From assembly GCF_000002865.3 (NCBI RefSeq), contig NW_001865066.1, forward strand, positions 13,791 to 51,210: a DNA stretch of 37,420 bases. Direction: 5' to 3'. The translations under genes and the position numbers were made by a program. The notes under the pieces are model-generated. The model made no database searches and was not told where the DNA came from. It saw only the letters and a list, made by a program, of their open reading frames with translations. This DNA is from Monosiga brevicollis MX1. Its lineage: Eukaryota; Opisthokonta; Choanoflagellata; Craspedida; Salpingoecidae. This document shows, in pieces, positions 11,116 through 22,569 of this stretch (its first letter is position 1; each line of letters opens with the position of its first letter).

Positions 11116-13045
11116 ATGGCGGCGCCACCGCCCATGCCCCCAGGTTCCGGTGGCTCTCGCCCACCAGGCCCCCCGCCACCCACGATGATGGCCATGCCGC
11201 CTCGGCCTCCACCCACGAGCTTGCCTCAGCAGCCAATGCAACCGCCTACCACGCAGTTTCAGCAAATGAGCTTTCAACCCCCAGCCATGCCACCAGGCCC
11301 CCCTTCAGGCCCCCCTTCAGGCAGGACCTCTGCCAGCAGTGCCTCCATGTCCATACCCAGACCACCCACAGGTCCCCCTACCATGCCACCGACTAGCTTC
11401 TCCTCCATGCCACCCTCGGGCCCCCCTTCCATGCCGCCCACTAGCTTTCCTTCCATGCCTCCCTCGGGCCCCCCCACCATGCCGCCCACTAGCTTTCCCT
11501 CCATGCCTCCCTCGGGCCCCCCTTCCATGCCGCCCATGATGCCTCCTCCAGCGGCCGGTGCCCAGTCAGCCCCTGGAGGTCATCCCCCGAGCCATTCGGC
11601 CAGCATGCCCATGCCCATGCCTCCCCACCCCGGCAACATGCCCATGCCACCCCACCCCGGTAACATGCCCATGCCACCTCACCCCGGCAACATGCCCATG
11701 CCTCCCACCATGCCCGACCCAGAGGCTGGCGGCTTTGCCCACAGCAACGGGTCAGATGGTCACAACGGAGCAGGACCGCCGGCCTCTGCTGGCCTCTTCT
11801 CCATTCCTGAAAATGACAACCCAGGCCAGGGATCTTATGTCAAGTACGCCAAACCCCAACCCCTTGGCGAGCTTGTCTTTGCCCAACACCTCCGCCCCCT
11901 CCCTTGGTCTTGTGCTGCCCATCGTCCAATCTGGCTCATGTCTGCTCGGCCCCTGCTTGCATTAGATCGCGGCGCTACCCCTCGCAGTCATACGAGTTTG
12001 AAAAGGCCTCGTCACCGTCCGTGCCCCAAATGCAGCCTGTCCCACCCGGCGCTCAGCAGGCCCCCATTGCAGGGGGCGCCGTCTCTCCCTCGCCCACCAA
12101 GCTTGGTGACCCCCGGCTTCGGCGCCTCTCGAGCAATGCTCTGGTACCCCAGGGCGTTTCCGTCAACCTCATGGCGGATCGTAACGTGCTTCCCCCCAAG
12201 CCCGCCGCTGGTGTCAAACCGCCCCTGTCCGAGCAATACGAGCGCTGCAACGTCAGCAAACGCATCATGCGCTCCACCCTGACCGCCGTCCCGGAGACGC
12301 CCAAGCTGCTGTCCAACGCCCGCTTGCCGTTTGCCCTTCACGTGCACCCCTATGCCACCGACCCCAACTTGCCCGTCATTGATCACCTCACCATCACTCG
12401 CTGCAAGGTGTGCCGCACCTACATCAACCCCTTTGTTGCCTTTGTCCAAGGCGGCGGCTCCTGGCGCTGCAATCTCTGCGGCCGGCTCAACCCCTTGCCC
12501 CAAGACTTTGACTACAATCGCCTGACTGGCGAAATGATTGATCGCACGAGCCGACCCGACCTCATCCAGCCCTCGGTTGAATTTATCGCACCGCCCGAGT
12601 ACATGGTCCGCGCCCCGCAGCCCTGCACCTACATTTTCCTCATTGACGTCACCGCCGCCGCCATCGCCAACGGCAGCGTTGACCTCATCTGCCAAACGAT
12701 TCTGGACGAGCTGGATCACATTACCGGCGACGCCCGGACCCGTGTAGCATTCTTGACATTTGACACCAACATTCACTTTTACAACCTGGCAGCCTCACTG
12801 GCCCAACCCCAAATGATGGTCATGACAGACACCGAGGACCCGTTCCTCCCCCATGCCACCGACGACCTGCTCGTTAATCTCGCCGAAAGTCGAGAGGTTC
12901 GTTCATTCCCTTATTTTCCTTTCCTTGAACGGGTCCAAACTGCCAACTCCTGCAGTTCAGCGCCCGGCGCCAGGCACTTGCCTAGCCTGCTCGTGGCCAA
13001 GCCCGCCTCTCACCTTTGACCTGCTGCCACACCTTGGCCATGCGA

Positions 13046-13085
<40 letters not shown>

Positions 13086-15556
13086 GTTGAGACCTTGCTC
13101 AGGGAGCTGCCCAGGACAGTCCGGTCTTCACCGCGTGGCCAAGCAGCACTCGGCCCGGCCCTGCAAGCCGCCCGGCAAATCATTGGGAACGTGGGCGGGC
13201 GCCTATCCGTCTTCACAACCACCTTGCCCAGCATTGGTGTGGGAAGCCTTAAGATGCGCGATGATGCCTCTCAACGCAGCGGTGACAAGGTTCACGCCCT
13301 GCTCAAGACTCAGACCGATTTCTACAAGGCCTACTCGGTATGGCTGTCCGCTCCTCGGGTCTGCATCACACCTCGTGCCGTGTCCAGTGTCGACCGCGCT
13401 CGACTTCTCACCGCCCTGCGCTTTCTGACAATCCCAAATAATCAGGTCGATGCCTCGCGTGCACAACTGGCCATTGACGTGTTTTGCTTCAACGGCGACT
13501 ATGCCGACATTGCCTCGCTGAATGATCTGCCTCGCTACGGTGGTGGCACCCTTTACCACTATCCGGGCTTCAACGCAGCCCGACCTGCCTGTCAAACGCA
13601 GGTTCAGAAGGACCTGAGCCGCTATCTGACCCGTCCCCTGGCCCTCGAGGCCGTGATGCGTCTTCGCACTTCCAAGGGGGTTGTCATGAACGGCTTCCAC
13701 GGCAATTTTTTCCTTCGTTCTCAGGTTTGCACCAAGCTCTGCCTTTCTCGCGTCCCTTGCCAAACTCACCGATGCCCTTGTGTGTGCGGCCCCATCAGGA
13801 TTTGCTCGCACTGGCCAACGTCAGCCCCGACAACGGCTACACTGTGCAGCTGACGGTAGGCATGCTTGTTTTACCCCCTCAACTTGCATGTGGGGGCAAA
13901 AGCTTGTGACCTCACCTTCCTCGCGTTTCTCTTTGCCAGCTGGACGACAAGCTGGGCGAGACAGCACCCTTTGTTTATTTCCAAGCAGCCTTGCTATACA
14001 CGGCATCAGATGGCACGCGACGCATCCGCGTACACACCATGGCACTGCCCGTAGTCAAAACGCTGCACGAGATTTACGCCTTTGCCGACGCCGAAGCCAT
14101 TACGGGCTTGCTTGCCAAGCTGGGTACGCCTCTTCGTCGGCCATTCGACAGCACAAAAACACGGAAACTCATTTTTTATTTTTTTATTTTTTATTTCCAA
14201 CTTTTCATGCTCTATGACAGCTGTGGACCGCACCGTCAACTCCAAGCTGGCGGATGCCCGGTCCGCCTTGTCCAACTTTTGCATCGACACCTTCAAGTCA
14301 TACCGCAAGGATGTGTTAGGCTCCGAGCCCGACGGCCAGCTGCTGACGCCCGACTCGCTCAAGCTGCTACCACTCTACATCAACGCACTGCTCAAATCGG
14401 TACGCCCAGCACACCGCAACAACTGTTTGCCAAACTCGCACGTCACGTGCAAGTCTGGCTACGCGTTTCTGTGGTGTTTCTTTTTTCCTTCGACTAAATC
14501 TTACGACAACGACGGTGGGTTACGCGTTCTTTTCTTTTCTTTTCTTCTCTTTCCTTTCCTTTTAGAGCGCCTTTCGTTCAGACGCGCAAGTGTCGGCTGA
14601 TGAGCGAGCATATCAAATGTCTCTGATTAAAACACTTCCTCTCAAGTATGTTTTAACACTGTTCTTTTTTCAGGCTCGCGACCATCAACACGTGACCATG
14701 TGTTGCTTTGACACAAAAAAGAGGTGCACGGCGGCTGCGTCTGTGCAACTCGCGGCCAACTCACTTCCCTGCGCCTGGACACGTGCCCGTACCTACGTAG
14801 TGAGTTGATGATTGCCATTTACCCTCGGTTCTACTCTCTACATGACATTGCTGAAAACGTGGGCGTGCGAGATAGCCGCAACCGCTTGCCCATGCCGCCT
14901 CAACGACAGCTGAGCGCCGAGCGCTTGGTTCGCGATGGCATTCACCTCCTGTACAGCGGTGACGGCGTCTACCTTTATCTGGGACCGCACACGCCACCCG
15001 AGCTGATGGATCAATTTTTTGGCGTGCAATCCCAGGCTGAACTGGAGCCTGAATACGTAGGTTCCCACGCATGACCCATTTGATGAGGTGGCACCGGATT
15101 GTGTTCTCAGACACTGGACCTTAGTGAACAGCTATAGCCGGCTGACCACTATGGCATGACCTGAGTCGTTCTTTTTATTTTGTTTTCCGCCTTTTTTTTT
15201 GAACAAACTCATTTTCTTTCCCTGGTTTTTGTAGGGACCCTTGCCGCGGTGTGAGTCGGATAGCAACATCCGCATGCGCAACATCATCAAGGGCCTGCGT
15301 GGTCTCATCTCGCGATACCAAGTGCTGCACGTTATCACTGATCGGTCGCCCCTTCGTGCCAAGTTTACCAACATGCTGGTACGCCTGGCAATGATCTTTA
15401 TTTCTCATTCTGGCCCGTCCGTGCATGTCTGCGTGCAACTTGGTGGCGGCACTCACCCCTACCCCCTGTATTGTTGTATTTTAGTATGACGACAAGACGG
15501 TCCAGGGCCCATCCTATTGGGAGTTTTTGAACGTTGTTCAAAAGGGACTCCAATAA
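11116..15556 (+). CDS. SEC24: COPII coat subunit Sec24, 12 exons
   Basis: Sec24 is the cargo-binding subunit of the inner COPII coat, acting with Sec23 and Sar1 at ER exit sites. Exons: 11116-11843, 11966-12896, 13092-13337, 13446-13724, 13799-13855, 13940-14123, 14221-14399, 14566-14645, 14674-14691, 14801-15056, 15235-15378 and 15485-15556. They join in phase to 1057 residues, a usual length. The first 240 residues are Pro/Met/Ser-rich, as in the family. A zinc finger has cysteines 389, 392, 411 and 414. The trunk follows (YIFLIDVTAAAI), then the beta-sandwich (LPSIGVGSLKMRDD and YHYPGF), the helical region (FRSDAQVSADERAYQM) and the gelsolin-like C terminus. Exon 9 has only 18 nt and is needed to read LKLATINT. 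AATAAA overlaps the stop codon. Confidence 0.95.
11383..11526 (+). repeat. in-frame 48-bp repeats in Sec24 exon 1
   Basis: Units begin at 11383, 11431 and 11479, with a partial fourth at 11527. Each encodes 16 residues of the type MPPTSFPSMPPSGPPS, so copy-number change would keep the frame. Confidence 0.9.
11611..11691 (+). repeat. in-frame 27-bp repeats in Sec24 exon 1
   Basis: Three copies of a 27-bp unit encode MPMPPHPGN in tandem, followed by a diverged fourth start. Confidence 0.9.
13051..13084 (+). repeat. run of 34 T in Sec24 intron 2
   Basis: The homopolymer ends 7 bases before the predicted acceptor at 13091 and serves as an extreme polypyrimidine tract. Its exact length may be a sequencing estimate. 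Confidence 0.95.
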
Positions 15557-15960
15557 ATCGTCACACACCACACTCACCGAAAAAAAAAATCGTTTGACAA
15601 AGCTTCCCAACGCAAGCTTGGAGGTGCAAGGTTCTGTTTTGTTTTTGTCTGTTTTTTCTGCCTGAGTTTCCAACGCCTTAGACTTTGCTTCCCTGCTCTT
15701 TTCATGCTTGTTTGTAGCCCGTTCCTAAACCCTTGACTTCATTTTGACTTTGTTAGCCTGATTCACTGCCGTCGGTTGTCGCGTCAATTCAAACAGAATG
15801 ACATTCATGACTACCTTGACTCCAAGTTTGGATCAGGTCACGCCAAGAAAGGAGTTGGATGTTGCTTGGAGCTGCAGTTGATGCGGCCATAAGGGGCCTC
15901 GTCCAATGTCCGATGAGTGGGCTCAGCCCGCAAGCGTGGCCAAGATCCAACAAGGGGATT
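15557..15960. other. convergent 3' region of Sec24 and PTAR1-like gene
   Basis: No coding sequence is supported. The stretch separates two stop codons that face each other, so it should hold both 3' untranslated regions. It includes short A and T runs. Confidence 0.6.
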
Positions 15961-17054
15961 TTACTCGGCAGGGACGGGAGAAGTTGCTTCAGACTCGCTG
16001 ATCAGGTCGCCGGCGTCAGGCAGGGTTGCCAGCCAGGCTTGAAGGCGAACAATGTGTTCCTCCAGGGCAGCATGACCAGGGTAGAGATCACGCCGCTGAA
16101 TAAGCAGTTCCACTCGGCCTCGACACTCCTCGAGATGCGCCAGCTCGCGCGAAAGCACCTTGTCTTTGGCAATGATCAGCTGCCACAGGGTATATTCGTG
16201 ATGGTATGCGCTGTAGTCGCTTAAATGCGTGGCGGCAAAGACATGCGTGCGCTGCAAGTCGGCCAAGATCTGACGGCGGCGACGGTTGGCATCGGGATGA
16301 AGCGCAACGACGGCCGCGAGCCAATGTCGATACGACCAAGCATAGTAGTTTTTGGGATATTCGTCGGCGAGTCGCTCGATGAGTGTCCACTCTGTGGCGA
16401 GCACCTCGTCGGTGAGCCAGTCGGCAGCCATTGCACTACCACGCTCGGCCTCAGCACCGAGCTCCGTTCGGTCATGGATGAGCTGCAAGCAGGCTCGTCT
16501 GTTTACCACCCGAGGACAAGCACGCGTGAGTCAGGATCCACAAAGAGCAAACGAGAAAGAAAACAACTCTTGCAACACAAGGTGCCTTGTCCAATCTTCT
16601 CATGTGAGAGCCCGTCAAGCGTAAGGGGATTATTGGCGGAGGCGGGCGGCACACACCGATGACTCCAACCCAGCGTCGACTTGGGGTGCTTGCGGAGAAG
16701 GGCCTCGGTCAAAGCAAGCTCGCGTTCTGGTGGGAGAATGTCGGGATGGCTGTGCATGAGACCAAGGCGATAGCGCCAAGCCGCATAATTGTTTCCATTG
16801 ATGGTGAGAAGAGCCAGCGTGGCGCGCCCCAACTGCTGTGCATCCTCGTTATTCTCCAGCACTGGCTGGCCGCGCCGCAAGAGGGGTGCCAGCTGGGCAA
16901 ACGCAAAGGCGGCTATTTCGGACAGCGCATCATAAGCCACGGCCAACTTGGTGCCTTCAAAAACCTGAACGGGCTGCTCCTCGTCATGCACAAAGCCCAG
17001 TTCATCGATGCGGTTGGCCTCCCAGGCCTGGCACAGGGCTTCATATGCTGCCAT
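15961..17054 (-). CDS. PTAR1: PTAR1-like prenyltransferase alpha-repeat protein, two exons
   Basis: Exons 17054-16657 and 16498-15961 join in phase 2 to 311 residues. The N terminus reads IDELGFV, then a short gap to FEGTKLAVAY, which matches the opening of animal PTAR1 (IDEIG, then a variable loop, then ENKLGV). Alpha-subunit prenyltransferase repeats follow: NNYAAWRYRLGLM, then KHPKSTLGWSHRR across the junction, NYYAWSYRHWLAA and DYSAYHHEYTL. Such W-x-x-R helices form the alpha solenoid of farnesyl- and geranylgeranyl-transferases. PTAR1 is reported to pair with a Rab-type beta subunit to prenylate a Golgi SNARE, so a secretory-pathway role is likely by homology. I chose ATG 17054; an in-frame ATG at 17126 would add 24 residues without family similarity. 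The human protein is longer, so the C terminus is shorter here. A farnesyltransferase alpha subunit is the alternative. Confidence 0.85.
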
Positions 17055-17592
17055 TGCGTTGGTCTTGGAGCCGTGTCTCAACGCCGAATTGCAGCGAGCG
17101 GCACGACAGCTCAATTGCCAAGTCAACCACCACCGCCGCCCACCTGAACGCTTCTTCCTCTCACCGTCTGCTCTTCCGTCACGGCTGGCGGCGGGCTTGG
17201 ATCAAACCAGCGAGGGCGCTGCCATTTGCTGCGGCTCGATCTTCTGAACCAGCTGAGCACACAGAAGATGATGTTATCTAGAAGGATAAAGCAGAAAATA
17301 CTTTTTAACAACAGAAACTAACGTTAGCTCACAGGTACTTATATACGCTGATAGTTGAGTTTGTGTAGATTGGAGTTCAGCCTTCCGGAAAAAAAACTGC
17401 TTTTGATGTGGAATTCTGACGTGTGCGCTTCTCTTCGCCAACACCTCCGGTCAACTCTACCTCTGAATAAGCGAACATTTCACTATGGTTTCCTCCCAGA
17501 ATTTGAAACACTTCTTTTGAACCTCTAAACCCCTCTCTCTCTCACATTTCTCTCTCTCTCGCGCGCGCTCTCTCTCATAAAACGGCGGCGGC
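17055..17592. promoter_or_regulatory. shared head-to-head promoter region, PTAR1-like and FAM50
   Basis: The 538 bp between two diverging start codons must hold both promoters and leaders. It contains an AT-rich part at about 17270-17380 and a CT/CG-alternating tract at about 17535-17577 just before the FAM50 start. No individual factor site is claimed. Confidence 0.5.
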
Positions 17593-19482
17593 ATGAGTCA
17601 GTATACGGGGCCGGCCCAAAAGGGCCGGCGAGCCATTGAGCTGATGCGTCAGCGCGAGAAGCGCGAGCAGGAACTCAAAGAGCAGACGGAGCGAATGGAG
17701 CAGGAACAGGCTCGCCATGCTCGAGTTGCCGGCAAGGTGTGTCGGCAGTCGTGCGCATCGTGCCTTGACTCGCCCCCCGAGACCTGAACTGGCGACGCCC
17801 GCCACGCCCACCACCCTTTCTCACGTGAAGGAATGGTGTTGACAGTTTGAGACGCGGATCAGTAATGCTGCCGAGGCGGAGGCTGCTGTCAAGACGTACG
17901 GTCTTGTCACCCTGGATCAGATGAAGGCGGTCCAAGCTGAGGCCGAAGCTGCACGAGCACGCAAGGTGAGGAGTGGGCTCCCTTCCCTGCCTCTTGTCGC
18001 GTGCTCCGTCCTGCCCTCTCCTGTGCGCACTCAACAAGGCTGCGTCTAACAATTCTTCAGGTGGCAGATGCGCTGGCCGCTGAGGAGGCCGAAGCTGCCA
18101 AGAAGGCAGCCATGCCCGAGCCCACCAAGAAGCGTACCAAAGCCAAAGTCAAGGTCTCTCTCTTGTACTGCATACCATTGCGCACCGTGCCCGACTTCCA
18201 AGCCTTTCTAATTTGATATCCACTTTGCCCTGACTGCATGGTATACTAGGCGGTCCTGTCCTTTGGTGGTGATGAGGAAGAGGAAGAAGACGAAGGTATG
18301 TTTGCATCCCCGTGACCTCGCCACTTCTATGAATTCGCTCGCTGCACACGCGTCTGGTTCACTTGAACTGCCACTTTTCTAGCCCCTCTGCCCCCTAAGA
18401 AGCGCCTGGGCAAGAATCCAGAGGTACGCGTCACGGATGTTGCCTATCCGTCTTCTACTTCTTCTTCCTCCTCCTCCTCTTCCTCCTCCGTCGGCCCGTC
18501 CCCGTTTGACGGTACCATGCGTGGGCTCGGTCCACCATCTCAAGCAAACGATGCGCGCTTAATCGTGCAGGTGGACACGTCCTTTTTACCAGACCGTGAG
18601 CGAGAAGAGCAGGAGCGTTTGCGCCGGGAGGAACTTCGCAAGGAGTGGGTTGAAAAGCAGGAGGAGATGCGAAACGAACCGATAGAAATTACCTACTCAT
18701 ACTGGGATGGCTCGGGTAACCGCCGAACCGTTCAAGTTGCCAAGGGCAATTCAATTGGCCAGTTTTTGCAGGTAGGCTGGCAAACCTGCCGGCTTGTGCA
18801 AGTCAATGTCTCAATCACTGGGTTAATCACCTCGCGTGCGCTGCTAGGCGGCTTTGAAACAATTGCGTGCCGACTTTCCCGAGTTGCGCGCCGTCTCTGC
18901 CGATTCGGTCAGTGTTTGCCAACGATCTTTCTTTCGCCGGCTTGCCGCCAGACGCTTCTGACCCGGTGCCTCACCCTCGTCTTTCTCGACCTCAATATGC
19001 TTTGTGCATGGTAGTTGGTGTATGTCAAGGAGGATTTGATCATGCCGCACCATCATACTTTTTATGATCTCATCGTTTCAAAAGCGCGCGGCAAATCCGG
19101 TCCCCTGTTCCACTTTGACGTCCATGACGATGTTCGGTGGGTTTTTGTGGGCAGCATGCCAGTCGCCCGTGCCCTTGGTGGATTCCGGATTTTGCTCGCC
19201 ACCCCTCATGATCACTGGTTTGGGAATCTTGTGCGACAGGTTACAATCTGACGTGCGCGTAGAGAAGGAGGAGTCACATGCTGGCAAGGTACGAATAGCA
19301 CATTGATGTGCTGACGCCTTGCCGACGCACCAGGCCTCATGTGGTTTTGTGATCTGGCCCAGGTCTGTTTGCGCTCATGGTACGAGCGTCACAAGCACAT
19401 TTTCCCGGCCTCGCGCTGGGAACCATACGATCCGACCAAGGACTACGGTTCTTATACAATTTCCGACGGACGCAAACCATAA
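17593..19482 (+). CDS. FAM50A: FAM50/XAP5 family nuclear protein, 10 exons
   Basis: Exons: 17593-17736, 17846-17965, 18061-18153, 18250-18295, 18383-18423, 18571-18771, 18848-18907, 19015-19136, 19240-19288 and 19363-19482. All join in phase to 331 residues, close to 339 for human FAM50A. Family blocks appear in order: an N-terminal MSQYTGPA with a charged coiled coil; an acidic DEEEEEDE stretch before [74 protein letters not shown]; and [20 protein letters not shown] near the end. XAP5 proteins are nuclear and associate with spliceosomal and transcription factors; that role is taken from the family. Two exons are shorter than 50 nt. The intron before exon 6 contains a CTTCCTCC tract. Confidence 0.97.
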
Positions 19483-19883
19483 GCATAGGCTCTTCCTGCG
19501 CTCGAATCAGGTCGGGCAAGAACAAAGAACAAAATTGGAAACAAAACTGCTTGTGCATGCAAGAGAGCCCAACTCTGCCGACGCGCGTCTCACTGAAAAC
19601 GGCCGCCACAAGCAAGAGCGTCAATCTACTCTGTGGCGCTCTGAAAGGCAGCCTCAGGGGTGGACGAAGCAACAGCCGTGATGGCTCTTTAACACCAGTG
19701 CTCCAAACTCCTTCACTGGCCTCACTGCGGTGACTCAACCAAAGTAAACCGAGCCCGTGGTACAGCGTGAGTTTGTTTGTCGTGGGCAGGACGGTCACGT
19801 CCCCTACGCCTGGGGATGCGCAGACCGGGACATGCAAGCAAGCAAAAGACTGCAGTTTTTCGCCTGTTCAAATGACGAAAGGA
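19483..19883. other. convergent 3' region of FAM50 and UDP-sugar transporter
   Basis: No coding sequence is supported here. Facing stop codons flank it, so both 3' untranslated regions should lie inside. Confidence 0.6.
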
Positions 19884-21866
19884 TCAGTCGCATACCTTGG
19901 GAAGGCCGTTTGGTTTGGCAGGGGTGGCCGATGCCGCCGGAGCAGGTGTGTGGCCGTAGAGGAAGGTCGCACCCATTACAAGGAAGGCGCCAATGGCAAA
20001 CATAAAGGTGAGCTGGAAATCAGCCAGCATGATAAAAGAGATCAGGCCCGTAAGAATAATGGAGATGCTGTTGGCAAAGCCCTTGAGGATGTTATCCGCG
20101 TATCTAAAGTGTGAAGCGCCGGCACACAAGGTAAGGAAAATGGACGGGAGAAGGCTATTATCGCCAGCAAACGGCGAGGGTCCGTGGCAAGTGCGCACTG
20201 ACTTGATGACGGCAGCAATGATGAGGCCACCAAAGGCCTGCAAGGAGATGGCTGTCCAGGTGATGCCATCATAGTTCTGGAAGAAGCCATTCTCCGCCAC
20301 GGCCTGGCCATCGTTGGCATAGACGCCGATCAAGCCCAGGACCATGCCGAAGAGACCAAGCTGCACGTTGCGCAGCCAAAGTGATTGCCTACAGCAGGGC
20401 AGACCGTGTGCGGCGCGGGGTGAGCTTGCGCGGTTGAAAATGCAAACAAAATCGGCGACAACAAGATCGGACAACATGAGGCTGCAAAACGAGGGTGCAG
20501 AAACGCACTTGGTGCCCTTGAGAATCTTCTCAAAGTACACGCCGGCAAAGCCCGAGGAGCAGCAGGCGGAAAGCACGGCAATCAAGCCCACAATCTGGTT
20601 GCCGATGGGCTTGATCGCAGTTGGGTCCTCCTCATCAGATGAACTCGGCATCTGAGCCAAGCAGCAATCAACGCAAAGGGACGGGCGTGAGTCGTGCGAA
20701 GGCACCAGACTGAAATGTGTCCCACATGCATGCTCTAACTGTGACAGGGACAAGACAAAGACAGAGAGCAAGAGAAAAAACGCGCGCATGCATTTCATGC
20801 TTAGACAAGATGCGAGGTCCTAGGTGCGCCATCATCTCACCTGAACCAAGGCCACACCACCCATCAAGAGGACCAGTGAGAGCCACTGATACATGTTCAG
20901 AGATCGGCCAAGCATAATGACGGAGAAGATGGCCGTGGTCAAGATCTTGAGCTGATAGGTGACCTGCGGGGACAAAGAGGGCGAACGTGAGTGGGGTGCC
21001 ATTGTTGTATACGATCTCAGCAGACAGATCAGCAGCCAAAAATCAAAGCCAAAGACGAAGACGGAGATGGAGACGGGCAGAAAGACACATGAAATATAGA
21101 TGCAGAGACCTGGCGGGGCAACCGGACGTTGGTGCGAGGCAAGACCCACCTGGTAGCTGGCTGCGGGCAGGTTGCTGAGAGCAACAAAGAGCAGGTTGTT
21201 CTGGACTGTGTAGAGTAGGGCAGGGACGCTGAGCTTGAGCGACGACACCCAGTTGATAAAAAGCTCACGGTACATGTAGCCGATGGTTTCAAGGGGGGAC
21301 TCGCGTCGCTCATAGTTGAGCAGCACGGCCGATCCCAGCAGCTAATCATATCAGAAGCAAGGTGAGTCTGATGCAGGCGCAAAATCTACCAAGCGGCGGG
21401 ACCCAAAGCCAACCTTGAACAGCTCTGCCATTACAACAGCGGTCGTGGAGAGGTAGGCGCCTCCCTCGCGCGTTCGCGAATAGCGCAACACCAAAATGCT
21501 TGAGGTGGTTTGGACCATGAGCAAAACCTGAGCGGAGCAAAGCCGCGAAGGATGAGCAAGCGCGCCATTTGGCAAAGCGAGGAACACGCAAAGCTAGACG
21601 TACCAGCGCCACATATTTGTATGGGACAAAGATTGCACCGGCTGCATCGCGTCGTCACACACACGGCAATGCCCAGACCGAACCCAAGCGGTCAAGTCCA
21701 GGACATCAAATTTGAGCCCGCCGCGAACCAAACCCACGACCCCGCGTGACCCATCACACCATCTACACCACCATCTACACCCCTTCCTCGACACACGGCA
21801 AGCCCTCGATACCCGGCAACAAATGCAGCACTTACCACGAATGCCGGGCAGTGAGTCGACCGCCAT
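19884..21866 (-). CDS. SLC35A3: UDP-sugar transporter, SLC35A2/A3 type, eight exons
   Basis: This should be a Golgi multi-span antiporter importing UDP-N-acetylglucosamine or UDP-galactose in exchange for UMP. Exons: 21866-21836, 21641-21604, 21527-21414, 21341-21150, 20963-20841, 20651-20509, 20388-20203 and 20103-19884; total 348 residues, usual for the family. Conserved blocks in order: [14 protein letters not shown] and [103 protein letters not shown]; and [10 protein letters not shown]. The QSLWLRN block and the YADNILKGF motif favour the SLC35A2/A3 branch over CMP-sialate transporters, but the exact sugar cannot be read. The first exon is 31 nt with donor GGTAAGT and the second 38 nt; their phases fit. 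The final PKVCD could instead be a donor (AAG/GTATGC) to an unseen exon. Confidence 0.93.
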
Positions 21867-22569
21867 CCCAACTGTCTTTTGGCAATCGTGCACACCAACA
21901 CCACAGTGTGTGAAACTGAAAAAAAAAAAAAAATCAGTGAATGGTGTTCTCTCAGAGAGAGAGCGCTCAGGGGGGGTGATATGACATCCAAACCCCACTG
22001 TTTGCCAAGCCAATTCAGAGACATTGGCAAGCGCATGTGACTTTGTCAATGTGTGATTTAGTGGCACCCATTGCACTGCAAAGTGTGTGAAGCGCCTAAG
22101 TGTTGTTGTGTTTTCTCAGTGCACTGCATCTGTCGCAAGCGGACGCGACGGTCGCTTGCGTTGCCCAATGTCGGCTTTTCTAGCTGGATACTTTGAGGCC
22201 CTTCCCCCGACGCAGCATCATCCGTGTGTGTTTTTGTGACAACAAACAAAGGGGACAGTACGGTTCGACATGTAAATTCGCTCCCGCCAGCCGGCAGGCA
22301 CGAACAACTTTTTTAGTCCCACAGCCCACACCAAACCTTTCTCAATGGCGGCATGAATATGGCTGGTCCCTCACACGGCAAGGAGAACCGAGGGTGAAAC
22401 CAAGATGACAAGAAGAGAGACGCAAGAGAAGGAGAGAAAGGAACAAAACGCTTGACACTGATGAGCCAGTCGATCGAGGTGATCAATTCGAGGAGTATGC
22501 GGTCTCACGCGCATCTCCGCGGCGCCATGATAGAGCACGCAAGCCCGGAACAAGCGGCACGCAACGTGC
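21867..22569. other. region between transporter start and RPL3 stop
   Basis: This should hold the transporter promoter and the RPL3 3' end. An A run at about 21920-21933 and GAGAGA/TCTCTC-type patches are present. No further coding exon is supported. Confidence 0.5.

Noticed and set aside
12012-12776. 254-codon minus-strand ORF opposite Sec24
   Set aside because: It mirrors the Sec24 trunk exon, and its glycine/alanine/valine-rich sequence is what the reverse of that exon gives.
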